DNA of 64,000 nucleotides, taken from assembly GCF_012317585.1 (NCBI RefSeq), contig NZ_CP042909.1:1178001-1242000 (forward strand), written 5' to 3'. The notes beneath the pieces are model-generated. The model was not told the DNA's origin. It did no database searches and saw nothing but the letters and a program-made list of their open reading frames with translations. The stretch comes from Thermosulfurimonas marina. GTDB taxonomy: Bacteria > Desulfobacterota > Thermodesulfobacteria > Thermodesulfobacteriales > Thermodesulfobacteriaceae. Shown one piece after another: positions 7,569 through 15,053 of the stretch; positions within the stretch are counted from its first letter, which is position 1; every line of letters begins with the position of its first letter. The position numbers and the translations under genes were made by a program.

Positions 7569-8480
7569 ATGCTCCCCCGGGTCATCAAACCTATGTTGGC
7601 CAAACTCTCCGAACCCTTTGACTCTCCCCGTTTCCTTTACGAGATCAAATGGGACGGCACCCGGGCCCTCTTCTTTCTGGAAGGGAGCGCCCTGCGTATC
7701 CAAAATCGCCGCCTACGGGACATTACCTACCGCTATCCGGAGTTCTGGGGACTTCCGCAACTCTTTTCCCGCTCCGGTCTGGTACTCGACGGGGAGATCG
7801 TGGTCCTTTCTGGAGGGCGTCCCTCCTTCCGTCTTCTCCAGGAGAGGGAACATGTGGCCAGCCGGGTAAAGATCGAGGCCCTTTCTCGGCGGCTGCCCGC
7901 CACCTATATGGTCTTTGACCTCCTCTATCTAGAGGGCCGTTCTCTCATGGAAACCCCCCTCCGAGAGCGTCGCCGGATCCTGCGGGAGATTCTTCCGGAA
8001 TCCCCCTATCTGGTGGAGTCCCGCTATGTGTTGGAAAAGGGGCGGGCCTTTTTCGAGAAGGTGGTCTCCGAGGGGTTTGAAGGGGTAATGGCCAAGGATC
8101 TGGAGAGTCCCTATCTTCCGGGAAAGAGAGTGGACTTCTGGCTAAAATTTAAGGCTCGGGGCCGGTGTACCTGTCTTATTGTAGGTTACCTCCTGCGTCC
8201 GGATGGGACCCTCAAAAGCCTCCTCTTGGCCGAACCCACCCCCGAGGGGCTGGTCTACCGGGGAAGGGCTGCCAGCGGGCTTTCCCTACCGGAGGCAGAC
8301 CGACTCCTTTCCCGCCTTCGGGCCTTAGAGGTTCCTTCTCCACCCCTTCTCCGGGGGCGACGTTTTCCTCAAGGGGCCCGCTGGGTCTCTCCCGAGCTCT
8401 CCTGCGTGGTCTCCTATCAGGAGGTTACTTCCGAGGGGCGCTTCCGGGCCCCGGTAGTGGAGAAAGTGGAGGGGCTTTGA
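7569..8480 (+). CDS. ATP-dependent DNA ligase, LigD ligase-domain type
   Basis: This 303-residue protein has the adenylation domain with motif I EIKWDGTRA; K27 is the nucleophile that becomes AMP-linked. Motif III is LDGEIVV, motif IV FEGVMAK and motif V WLKFK. An OB-fold domain occupies residues about 205-300. It corresponds to the ligase module of LigD without the polymerase or 3'-phosphoesterase modules, which are not encoded beside it. Coupled directly to ku, it should seal DNA ends in a minimal non-homologous end-joining system. Its 3' end overlaps the convergent flavoprotein gene by 64 bp. Confidence 0.93.
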   Translation: MLPRVIKPMLAKLSEPFDSPRFLYEIKWDGTRALFFLEGSALRIQNRRLRDITYRYPEFWGLPQLFSRSGLVLDGEIVVLSGGRPSFRLLQEREHVASRVKIEALSRRLPATYMVFDLLYLEGRSLMETPLRERRRILREILPESPYLVESRYVLEKGRAFFEKVVSEGFEGVMAKDLESPYLPGKRVDFWLKFKARGRCTCLIVGYLLRPDGTLKSLLLAEPTPEGLVYRGRAASGLSLPEADRLLSRLRALEVPSPPLLRGRRFPQGARWVSPELSCVVSYQEVTSEGRFRAPVVEKVEGL

Positions 8481-9586
8481 GAGGCCTCCTCCCGAGCTGC
8501 ACAATATTCCTCCAGCAGTTCGTCCAGGAGTTCCTTCACGGACACGATGCGGTCTACCCGCCAGGCGTTGGCCCCGGCGAAGACAAAGCCGGCCTCAAGG
8601 TTTCCCCGTTGGGCGTTGATAAGGGCCGCGGCAATGCAGTAAGGGCTTTTCTGATAGTCACAAGTGCGCAGGCAGTGGTACATGCATTTGTAGGGACGCT
8701 TTTCCCCGGCCTCTACGGCCTGGAGAAACGGCCCTTTCAGGGCCCTTCCTGGAAGGCCCACCGGGCTCTTAATGATGGTGAGATCCTCCCTGCGAGCCCT
8801 GAGGAAAGCCTCCTTGAAGGCCGGGGAGGCATCGCATTCCTGGGTGGCTACGAAACGGGTCCCCATCTGGACCCCGGCTGCTCCGAGTTGGTGAAGATAG
8901 CGGTAGATATCGCGTCCGGTATAGATCCCGCCGGCGGCGATTACCGGAATGGACCTTCCGGCCTTCTCCTCAAAGGGCCGAATGACTTTAATGACTTCAG
9001 GGATCTGCTTTTCGAGCCGAGAATCTTCGGACTCCAATTTTTCAATCTCAAAGCCCAGATGGCCTCCGGCCTTGGGCCCCTCCACTACCAAGGCGTCCGG
9101 GACCAGGCCGTAACGGCTCCACCAGCGTTGGGTCACCAGCTTGGCTGCCCGGGCTGAAGACACGATAGGGACCAGTCTGGTGGGGGCGCCTTCTGGACGC
9201 AGTTCTGGAAGATTGAGGGGGAGCCCGGCCCCGGAGAAGATGACGTCTGCCCCGGCCTCGCAGGCCGCCTTCACCAAAGGTTCGTAATCTGTAAGGGCCA
9301 CCATAATGTTCACGCCGAGGATTCCCTCCGGGGCCTTCCTGCGGGCCTCGGCTATCTGGCGCTTGAGTCCCCGGATGTTGGCCTCGGTGGGATTTTTAAA
9401 GAATTCGGCCTCTCCCTCAAAAAAGCCCACCAGGGCCGCAGAAATTACTCCTACGCCTCCGGCCCGAGCTACAGCTGAGGCCAGGCCAGAAAGAGAAATC
9501 CCTACACCCATCCCTCCTTGAACGATGGGCAGGCGCGCCACCAGACCGCCGATCTCTAGGGGAGGAATTTCACAGGGATAGGTCAT
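8417..9586 (-). CDS. Nitronate monooxygenase / 2-nitropropane dioxygenase-family flavoprotein
   Basis: This 389-residue FMN-dependent TIM-barrel protein has the family N-terminus PIVQGGMGVGISLSGLASAVA, GADVIFSGAGLP in mid-barrel, EGPKAGGHLGF and VIAAGGIYTGRDI near the phosphate-binding site, then GVQMGTRFVAT. A C-terminal extension includes four Cys (CMYHCLRTCDYQKSPYC, about residues 318-334), typical of the longer anaerobe members and possibly metal-binding. True nitronate oxidation is unproven for this clade; FabK-type enoyl reductase is another possibility. I chose ATG 9586, which sits behind AGGAGGT; a GTG two codons upstream overlaps the box. It follows trpB by 9 bp and is likely co-transcribed with it. 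Confidence 0.85.
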   Translation of the reverse strand: MTYPCEIPPLEIGGLVARLPIVQGGMGVGISLSGLASAVARAGGVGVISAALVGFFEGEAEFFKNPTEANIRGLKRQIAEARRKAPEGILGVNIMVALTDYEPLVKAACEAGADVIFSGAGLPLNLPELRPEGAPTRLVPIVSSARAAKLVTQRWWSRYGLVPDALVVEGPKAGGHLGFEIEKLESEDSRLEKQIPEVIKVIRPFEEKAGRSIPVIAAGGIYTGRDIYRYLHQLGAAGVQMGTRFVATQECDASPAFKEAFLRARREDLTIIKSPVGLPGRALKGPFLQAVEAGEKRPYKCMYHCLRTCDYQKSPYCIAAALINAQRGNLEAGFVFAGANAWRVDRIVSVKELLDELLEEYCAAREEASQSPSTFSTTGARKRPSEVTS

Positions 9587-9595
9587 GGGCACCTC

Positions 9596-10960
9596 CTAGA
9601 TTCCAGTGGGAAATTTAGGGAGCCTTTCCAGGGCCTCGCGGATCTTCTCTTCGGGGTATTCATAGTCTTCAAGTTGACCTTCCAGATAGGCGTCATAGGC
9701 GGAAAGATCGAAGTGCCCGTGGCCGCTGAAGTTGAAGACGATGACCTTCTCTTCTCCGGTCTCCCGGGCCTTTAAAGCCTCATCAATGGCCGCCCGGATG
9801 GCGTGGCTGGTCTCTGGGGCGGGAACGATCCCTTCGGTACGCGCAAAGAGCACCGCGGCCTCGAAACAGGCCGTCTGGGGATAGGCCCGGGGCTTGACCA
9901 CCCCGGCCTTTACCAGTTGGCAGACCAAGGGGGCGTCTCCATGGTAACGTAGACCCCCAGCATGGATCCCCGGGGGCTCGAAGGTGTGTCCCAAGGTGTG
10001 CATGAGAAGAAGAGGGGTGAGACCGGCGGTGTCTCCGTAATCGTAGGTGTAGACTCCTTTGGTAAGAGTGGGACAGCTTGCCGGCTCCACGGCAAGAACC
10101 TCGGCCGAAAGGCGGCCCTCAAGGATCTCGCCGATAAAGGGAAAGGTGAAGCCCCCGAAATTGCTCCCCCCGCCTACGCAGGCGATAAGCACATCCGGTT
10201 TCTCTCCCACCAAGGAAAGTTGCCTCTGGGTTTCCAGGCCGATTACCGTCTGGTGAAGGAGGACGTGATTGAGGACGCTTCCCAGGGCGTAATTGGTGTC
10301 CTCGTGGGTGGCGGCATCCTCTACGGCCTCGGAGATGGCGATCCCTAGGCTCCCCGGGGTTTCAGGGTTTTGGGAAAGGATGCGCCGGCCGGCCTCGGTG
10401 CGCTCCGAAGGGGAAGGATAGACTTCGGCCCCCCAGAGGTGCATGAGGGTGCGCCGGTAGGGTTTTTGCTGATAGCTCACCCGCACCATATAAACCGTGC
10501 ATTCGAGGCCAAAGAGCCGGCAGGCGAAGGAAAGGGCGCTTCCCCACTGTCCGGCCCCGGTCTCCGTGGCTAAGCGTCGGATACCTTCTACTTTGTTGTA
10601 GTAGGCCTGAGCCACGGCGGTGTTGGGCTTGTGGCTTCCCGGAGGGCTCACACTTTCGTCCTTGTAGTAGATGCGGGCTGGGGTTTTAAGCTCCTCCTCC
10701 AGGGCCAGAGCCCTTCTCAAGGGGGTAGGACGCCAGAGGCGATAGACCTTTCGGACCTCCTCCGGGATTTCGATCCAGGGCTTGGGGCTCATTTCCTGTT
10801 CGATCAGGGCTTGGGGAAAGATGCGCCGCAGGTCCTCGGGGTTTATGGGCTTTCCGGTGCGGGGATCAAGGGGCGGGGCCGGAGGCTCGGGCAGCCGAGG
10901 GATAAGGTTGAACCAGGCCTCAGGGAGTTCCTCTTCCGGGAGCAGGATTTTTCTTTCCAA
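9596..10960 (-). CDS. trpB: Tryptophan synthase beta subunit, TrpB2 type
   Basis: This 454-residue PLP enzyme condenses indole with serine. The long N-terminal section (about 60 residues more than classic TrpB), the RPTPLRRA motif and GSHKPNTA with the Schiff-base lysine K111 mark the TrpB2 branch, which does not need TrpA and is thought to recycle free indole. ETGAGQWG and [10 protein letters not shown] are the ammonium and phosphate loops. No trpA or other trp genes are next to it. The start is a TTG preceded by GGAGGGGG four bases upstream; no ATG fits better. The neighbouring flavoprotein lies 9 bp downstream. Confidence 0.92.
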   Translation of the reverse strand: MERKILLPEEELPEAWFNLIPRLPEPPAPPLDPRTGKPINPEDLRRIFPQALIEQEMSPKPWIEIPEEVRKVYRLWRPTPLRRALALEEELKTPARIYYKDESVSPPGSHKPNTAVAQAYYNKVEGIRRLATETGAGQWGSALSFACRLFGLECTVYMVRVSYQQKPYRRTLMHLWGAEVYPSPSERTEAGRRILSQNPETPGSLGIAISEAVEDAATHEDTNYALGSVLNHVLLHQTVIGLETQRQLSLVGEKPDVLIACVGGGSNFGGFTFPFIGEILEGRLSAEVLAVEPASCPTLTKGVYTYDYGDTAGLTPLLLMHTLGHTFEPPGIHAGGLRYHGDAPLVCQLVKAGVVKPRAYPQTACFEAAVLFARTEGIVPAPETSHAIRAAIDEALKARETGEEKVIVFNFSGHGHFDLSAYDAYLEGQLEDYEYPEEKIREALERLPKFPTGI

Positions 10961-11057
10961 ATAACCCCCTCCTTACGCGTTTTTCAGATTTTACCAGAGC
11001 CCGCCGCCGACGCCAATTCAGTAAATTAGACGAGTTCCTTTATAGCCAGGCCACGGC

Positions 11058-11756
11058 TTATGGCCAAAGGAGGGAGAGCTCTTTTTTTAAAAGTTCGATG
11101 TTGTCTGTGGCCACGCTGTCTACACCTCTTTGGAAGAGTTCCAGGGCTTTTGGAGGTTCGTTTACCGTCCAGGCTACTACATAGAGGCCCAGCCGGTGGG
11201 CAAAGTTTACCGCTTTTTCGGTGGCCAGAGGGTACTTGGGAAGGACTAGACGGCAGCCGAGCTTTTTGGCCTCGGGAATCCTGCCCGGGGGTTTAAAGTA
11301 AATCAGCCCGGTTATAAGCCTTCCTCGGGCAGGCTCCAAGGCTTCGGGATGGAAGCTAATCAGCGCCGTCCACTCCTGCGCTCCTCTATCTTCTACCAGC
11401 CGGATTACTTCGGAGGCGGTTTGGGGGTTTTTGACCTCCAAGAACATCCCCGCTCGTCCGTTTACCAGTTCCAAGGCCTCCTCAAGCCGGGCCAGCCGAT
11501 AGGACCCTTTCCGGATCCGGTGCAGATCTTCCCAGTTGCTTTCCTCTATATCTAGATCTACCCCGAAGGTCCTTTTCAGATTTCGGTCGTGACTCAAGAC
11601 GAGAAAACCATCTTTGGTCCTCTGGAGGTCTACTTCTACAATATCCGCACCGGCCTTAAGGGCCCCTTCCAGGGATTCCAGAGTATTTTCGAGAAACTTT
11701 GCGGGAAACCCTCGGTGGCCTACCAAGGCCTTCCTTTTTAAGGCTTCGAGCACCAT
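11058..11756 (-). CDS. Glycerophosphodiester phosphodiesterase (GDPD)
   Basis: This 232-residue TIM-barrel protein has the GDPD metal and acid-base residues. HRG at 14-16 precedes FLENTLES, GADIVEVDLQRTKDG gives the E-D metal pair, and LSHD supplies the second catalytic His. MFLEVKNP follows, with the conserved Glu and Lys. It hydrolyses deacylated phospholipid headgroup diesters to glycerol-3-phosphate plus alcohol. There is no signal peptide, so it is cytoplasmic like UgpQ. It is divergent from katG with a 152 bp gap and lies 97 bp upstream of trpB on the same strand. No strong ribosome site is visible before its ATG. Confidence 0.93.
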   Translation of the reverse strand: MVLEALKRKALVGHRGFPAKFLENTLESLEGALKAGADIVEVDLQRTKDGFLVLSHDRNLKRTFGVDLDIEESNWEDLHRIRKGSYRLARLEEALELVNGRAGMFLEVKNPQTASEVIRLVEDRGAQEWTALISFHPEALEPARGRLITGLIYFKPPGRIPEAKKLGCRLVLPKYPLATEKAVNFAHRLGLYVVAWTVNEPPKALELFQRGVDSVATDNIELLKKELSLLWP

Positions 11757-11840
11757 GGTCTATTTAAGGATTTCTAACTTTCTTCTCCATGTCAACGATT
11801 CCCGGTTCAAGCAGATCTTGCGGGGTTGCCCCACGGCCCC

Positions 11841-11870
11841 TTGACAGAAAGCCCCCCCGGATACTATAAT
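11841..11870 (+). promoter_or_regulatory. Strong consensus sigma-70 promoter of katG
   Basis: TTGACA (11841-11846) and TATAAT (11865-11870) are both exact consensus hexamers, 18 bp apart, with katG starting 38 bases later behind AAAGGAGG. An imperfect AT-rich block follows the -10 (TATAATCACTTTTAAATTA). It overlaps the region where PerR/Fur-type repressors often bind, but I cannot align a full operator to it. Confidence 0.75.
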
Positions 11871-11908
11871 CACTTTTAAATTAAAAAAATTCTAAAGGAG
11901 GGTTTGTC

Positions 11909-14071
11909 ATGAAAAAGAAGGTCCGGAAGAGGTGGATTACGGACTGGTGGCCTAATAGGCTCAACCTCAAGGTCTTGCGACAGAACAGCCCCGAGGTCAA
12001 TCCCTATGGCCCGGATTTCGACTATGCCAAAGAGGTCCAGGGACTGGATGTGGAGGCGGTAAAGGAGGACCTCAAGGCCCTAATGAAGACCTCTCAGGAC
12101 TGGTGGCCCGCAGATTTTGGGCACTACGGTCCGCTTTTCATTCGCCTGGCCTGGCATAGCGCCGGAAGTTACCGCATTTACGATGGCCGGGGAGGGGCCC
12201 GGGAGGGCAGCCTCCGCTTTCCTCCCCGGATCAACTGGCCGGACAATATTGGACTGGACAAGGCCCTCCGTCTCCTCTGGCCCATCAAGAAGAAGTACGG
12301 CCGGAAACTTTCCTGGGCGGATCTTATTATTCTGGCCGGAACGGTGGCCCTGGAGGACATGGGGGTCAAGATCTTAGGATTTGCCCTAGGCCGAGAGGAT
12401 ATCTACGAGCCGGACGAAAGCCCGGACTGGGGCCCGGAAGAGGAAATGCTCACCAGTCACCGGGGGCAAGGAGGAAAGCTCGAAAGGCCCTATGCGGCCA
12501 CGGAAATGGGCCTGATTTACGTAAATCCCGAGGGCCCGGGAGGCAATCCCGATCCTGTGGGCTCGGCCAAGGAGATCCGGGTGGCCTTTTATCGTATGGG
12601 GATGGACGACGAGGAGACCGTAGCCCTCATTGCCGGAGGGCACGCCTTCGGAAAGTGTCACGGCGCCGGACCGGGAAAGTATCTAGGGCCGGATCCCAGT
12701 TCCTCCCCCATCGAAGAGCAAGGCCTGGGCTGGAAGTACGGCTATCGCAGCGGCAAGGGGCCAGATACCTATACTTCCGGCTTTGAGGTCATCTGGTCCC
12801 CCACTCCTACTAAATTCGGGATCCAGTATCTCCACCTACTTTTCAAGCACGATTGGGAACTGGAAAAGAGCCCGGACGGCAAGCACCAGTGGGTGGCCAA
12901 GGACGCCCCGGAGATCGTCCCCGACCCTTATGATCCCCAAAAGAAACACAAGCCCCGGATGCTCACCGCAGACCTGGCTCTAAAATTCGACCCTGCCTAT
13001 AGCAAGATCGCCAAGCGCTTTCTGGAAAACCCCGAAGAGTTCGAAAAGGCCTTTGCCCGGGCCTGGTATAAGCTTACTCACCGGGATATGGGGCCCAAGC
13101 GGTATTATCTGGGGCCTTATGTGCCGCAAGAGGAATTTATCTGGCAGGATCCCCTTCCTCCCCGAGATTTTGAACCGCCGGAGGAAGCAGAGCTTGAGGA
13201 ACTCAAAAGGCGGCTTCTTGAGACCGGTCTGGGGATAGCCCGCATGGTCTATACGGCCTGGGCCTCGGCTTCCACTTACCGGCATTCGGATCGGCGGGGC
13301 GGGGCCAACGGGGCCCGGATCCGCTTCTATCCCTTGAACCGCTGGGAGGTCAACCATCCGGAGGACCTGAAGGAAGTCCTGGCCGCTTACGAAAAGATTC
13401 AGCAGGCCTTTAACCAGGAGCAGGAAAGGAAGGGCTCCCCGCGCCGGGTCTCCTTCGCAGACCTTATCGTCCTGGGGGGCTGTGCCGCGGTAGAGGAGGC
13501 CGCCCGCCAGGCAGGTTTCGAGGTGAAGGTCCCCTTTAAGCCCGGAAGGGTGGACGCCCGGGAGGACCAGATCGAGGTAGCCTTCTACCGCGAGATAGAA
13601 CCTTTCGCCGAGGGCTTCCGCAATTACTTCCGCGACCCTTCCCGGATCGACGAAGGCTGTGTTTTCACCACCCCTGAGTATTTCCTGGTGGATCGGGCCC
13701 AGCTTCTGAGGCTCACCGTGCCGGAGATGGTGGTCCTGGTGGGCGGATTGCGGGCCCTGGGGGCTACCTATCGCTATCAAGGGTACGGCGTGCTTACCGA
13801 GCGTCCCGGGGTGCTCACCAACGACTTTTTCGTAAACCTCCTGGACATGGGGGTGGAATGGAAGCCCGCGGACGACTACCGCTACCTCTTCAAGGGCTAT
13901 GACCGTAAGACCGGAGAGGCCCGGTGGAGGGCCACCCGGGTGGACCTCATCTTCGGTCACCATGACGAATTGCGGGCCGTGGCCGAGGTCTATGCCGCCG
14001 ACGACGCCCGAGAAAAATTTGTGCGCGATTTTGTGGCTGCCTGGTCCAAGGTCATGCACCTGGACTTCTAG
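11909..14071 (+). CDS. katG: Bifunctional catalase-peroxidase
   Basis: This 720-residue protein is the full two-domain KatG. The active N-terminal domain has distal R79, W82 and H83 ([10 protein letters not shown]) and proximal H245 ([10 protein letters not shown]). The Met-Tyr-Trp adduct residues needed for catalase activity are all present: W82, Y204 in [10 protein letters not shown] and M230 in YRMGMDDEE. The C-terminal domain is the usual heme-free duplicate. It degrades H2O2 in the cytoplasm. The N-terminus MKKKVRKRW has no cleavable signal. It sits behind a consensus promoter. An AhpD-like peroxidase gene begins 56 bp downstream, giving a small peroxide-defence locus, unusual but known in anaerobes exposed to oxygen. 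Confidence 0.97.
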   Translation: MKKKVRKRWITDWWPNRLNLKVLRQNSPEVNPYGPDFDYAKEVQGLDVEAVKEDLKALMKTSQDWWPADFGHYGPLFIRLAWHSAGSYRIYDGRGGAREGSLRFPPRINWPDNIGLDKALRLLWPIKKKYGRKLSWADLIILAGTVALEDMGVKILGFALGREDIYEPDESPDWGPEEEMLTSHRGQGGKLERPYAATEMGLIYVNPEGPGGNPDPVGSAKEIRVAFYRMGMDDEETVALIAGGHAFGKCHGAGPGKYLGPDPSSSPIEEQGLGWKYGYRSGKGPDTYTSGFEVIWSPTPTKFGIQYLHLLFKHDWELEKSPDGKHQWVAKDAPEIVPDPYDPQKKHKPRMLTADLALKFDPAYSKIAKRFLENPEEFEKAFARAWYKLTHRDMGPKRYYLGPYVPQEEFIWQDPLPPRDFEPPEEAELEELKRRLLETGLGIARMVYTAWASASTYRHSDRRGGANGARIRFYPLNRWEVNHPEDLKEVLAAYEKIQQAFNQEQERKGSPRRVSFADLIVLGGCAAVEEAARQAGFEVKVPFKPGRVDAREDQIEVAFYREIEPFAEGFRNYFRDPSRIDEGCVFTTPEYFLVDRAQLLRLTVPEMVVLVGGLRALGATYRYQGYGVLTERPGVLTNDFFVNLLDMGVEWKPADDYRYLFKGYDRKTGEARWRATRVDLIFGHHDELRAVAEVYAADDAREKFVRDFVAAWSKVMHLDF

Positions 14072-14107
14072 GTTATCGAGCCCCCCTCTTTTGGAGTAGA
14101 ATATGGG

Positions 14108-14126
14108 AAAATCCCGAAGGAGGGGG
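14108..14126 (+). repeat. Leader repeat, copy 1 (before the selenoprotein gene)
   Basis: These 19 bases (AAAATCCCGAAGGAGGGGG) are identical to 14750-14768, before the CBM48 gene, and include the ribosome binding site. The similarity extends upstream through GGAGTAGAATA (14093-14103), against GGAGTAAAATA (14733-14743), which contains the presumed -10 boxes. In this copy GGGA-AAA-TCCC could fold into a small hairpin next to the ribosome site. Confidence 0.6.
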
Positions 14127-14127
14127 C

Positions 14128-14685
14128 ATGTCTTATTTCCTTGAAGTGGTGGAACCGGAAAACGCCCAAGGTCAACTGAGAAAGGTTTATCAAAGGCTCA
14201 AGGGGATGTTTGGTCTGGTTCCCAAGGTCTTCATCGCCCAGAGTTTGAGGCCGGATCTCCTTGAACCTTTGGTGGAATATGTGGACCGCCTCCTGATAAA
14301 GGAAGGGGCCTTGCCAAGGGGGACAAAAGAACTTATCGCGGCCTATGTTTCCAAACTTAACGCCTGTGAGTACTGACTGGATGCCCATAGCGCCATGGCC
14401 ATGGCGCAGGGTTATACTCTGGAGGAAATTCAGAATATCCTGGAAGATATAGAAGGAACTCCTTTCCTCGACCAGAAGACCAAACTCCTTTTACGCCTGG
14501 CCGAACGGGTTACCCGTGAACCTTACAAAATTCACCAGAAATTCATTCAGGGGCTTCGGGAACACGGGTTGAAAGACGAGGAGATATTCGAGGCTATTGC
14601 GGTGGGGGCTTTTTTTAATTTTATGACTCGGATGGCCGATGCCCTTGGGGCCCCGGTAGAGGGTTTTACCTCCACCGGATCCTAG
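14128..14685 (+). CDS. AhpD/CMD-family peroxidase-related selenoprotein (in-frame TGA read as Sec)
   Basis: Two open frames, 14128-14373 and 14377-14685, are in the same frame and separated only by TGA at 14374-14376. Read as selenocysteine (U), they give one 185-residue AhpD-like protein whose core reads KLNACEYULDAHSAM. In the AhpD/carboxymuconolactone decarboxylase family this site is CxxCxxxH, where the second Cys, near the His, is the peroxidatic residue. Here it is U83, with C80 as resolving partner and H87. Upstream helices (LVPKVF, RGTKELIAAYVS) and the downstream repeat half (LTREP, GAFFNFMTRMADALG) are normal for the peroxidase-related subfamily. A perfect stem-loop follows the TGA at the spacing of a bacterial SECIS. 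It lies 56 bp after katG. A nonsense mutation is the alternative, but hairpin and motif position argue against it. Confidence 0.85.
14390..14407 (+). promoter_or_regulatory. Putative bacterial SECIS hairpin
   Basis: GCGCCAT-GGCC-ATGGCGC forms a perfect 7-bp stem with a GG-containing four-base loop. It begins 13 bases after the TGA, with the apical loop about 20 bases after it. A lower stem is possible between ATGCCC (14381-14386) and the GGGTTAT starting at 14409, with small bulges. Stem size, loop Gs and spacing resemble the SelB-binding upper hairpin of E. coli fdhF. The element is inside coding sequence, as expected in bacteria. Confidence 0.75.
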
Positions 14686-14714
14686 ACCCTCCCAGGGATC
14701 TCGGATAGGGTGGC

Positions 14715-14743
14715 TTGGGCCGTCCTTTCCTTAGGAGTAAAAT
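14715..14743 (+). promoter_or_regulatory. Putative promoter of the CBM48 gene
   Basis: TTGGGC (14715-14720) and TAAAAT (14738-14743) are separated by 17 bp, 28 bases before the ATG. The -10 to ribosome-site stretch closely matches that of the upstream selenoprotein gene (see the leader repeat). Confidence 0.5.
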
Positions 14744-14749
14744 AACCAA

Positions 14750-14768
14750 AAAATCCCGAAGGAGGGGG
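14750..14768 (+). repeat. Leader repeat, copy 2 (before the CBM48 gene)
   Basis: This is the second copy of the 19-base leader containing GGAGGGGG. It lies three bases before the ATG at 14772 and is identical to 14108-14126. Two neighbouring but unrelated coding sequences therefore share a leader, which suggests local duplication of the control region or a common post-transcriptional signal. Confidence 0.6.
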
Positions 14769-14771
14769 GGT

Positions 14772-15053
14772 ATGCTCCAGAAGAAAAGCAAAGGCGGAAG
14801 ATGCTGGGTGACCTTTACGCTCAAGGCCAGTGAAGGTGAGGAAGCCTTTGTGGTGGGAGAGTGGAATAACTGGAAACCTCAGAAGATGCGCCGCAAAAAG
14901 GACGGAACTTTTTGGTTTGCCCGGGCCTTTCCTGTAGGCAAGACCTACCGTTTCCGCTATCTTCTCGGAAACGGGTGTTGGCTAAATGACGAGGCGGCCG
15001 ACGGCTATTGCCCCAATCCCTTTGGGAGTGAAGACTGCGTGCTCCAGACTTAG
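14772..15053 (+). CDS. Stand-alone CBM48 (glycogen-binding / isoamylase N-terminal) domain protein
   Basis: This 93-residue protein is essentially one early-set beta-sandwich, with VTFTLKA, VVGEWNNWKP and KTYRFRYLL. The GEWNNW motif and the terminal GCWLNDEAADGYCPNPFG segment are typical of CBM48/AMPK-beta glycogen-binding modules. In starch-processing enzymes this module holds the glucan; here it stands alone, so it may tether a partner enzyme or sense glycogen. ATG 14772 lies three bases after GGAGGGGG; an upstream in-frame start at 14715 would add a basic, unrelated stretch. It runs toward the glycogen cluster and overlaps malQ by 4 bp on the other strand. Confidence 0.85.
   Translation: MLQKKSKGGRCWVTFTLKASEGEEAFVVGEWNNWKPQKMRRKKDGTFWFARAFPVGKTYRFRYLLGNGCWLNDEAADGYCPNPFGSEDCVLQT

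Noticed and set aside
11865-11890. PerR/Fur box downstream of the katG -10
   Set aside because: Only an AT-rich partial match; the two half-sites of a PerR operator cannot be aligned.
14128-14376. Interpreting the TGA-split AhpD-like gene as a pseudogene
   Set aside because: The TGA falls exactly on the catalytic Cys, the rest of both halves is intact, and a SECIS-like hairpin follows. Random nonsense mutation would rarely give this; kept as the alternative to be tested.
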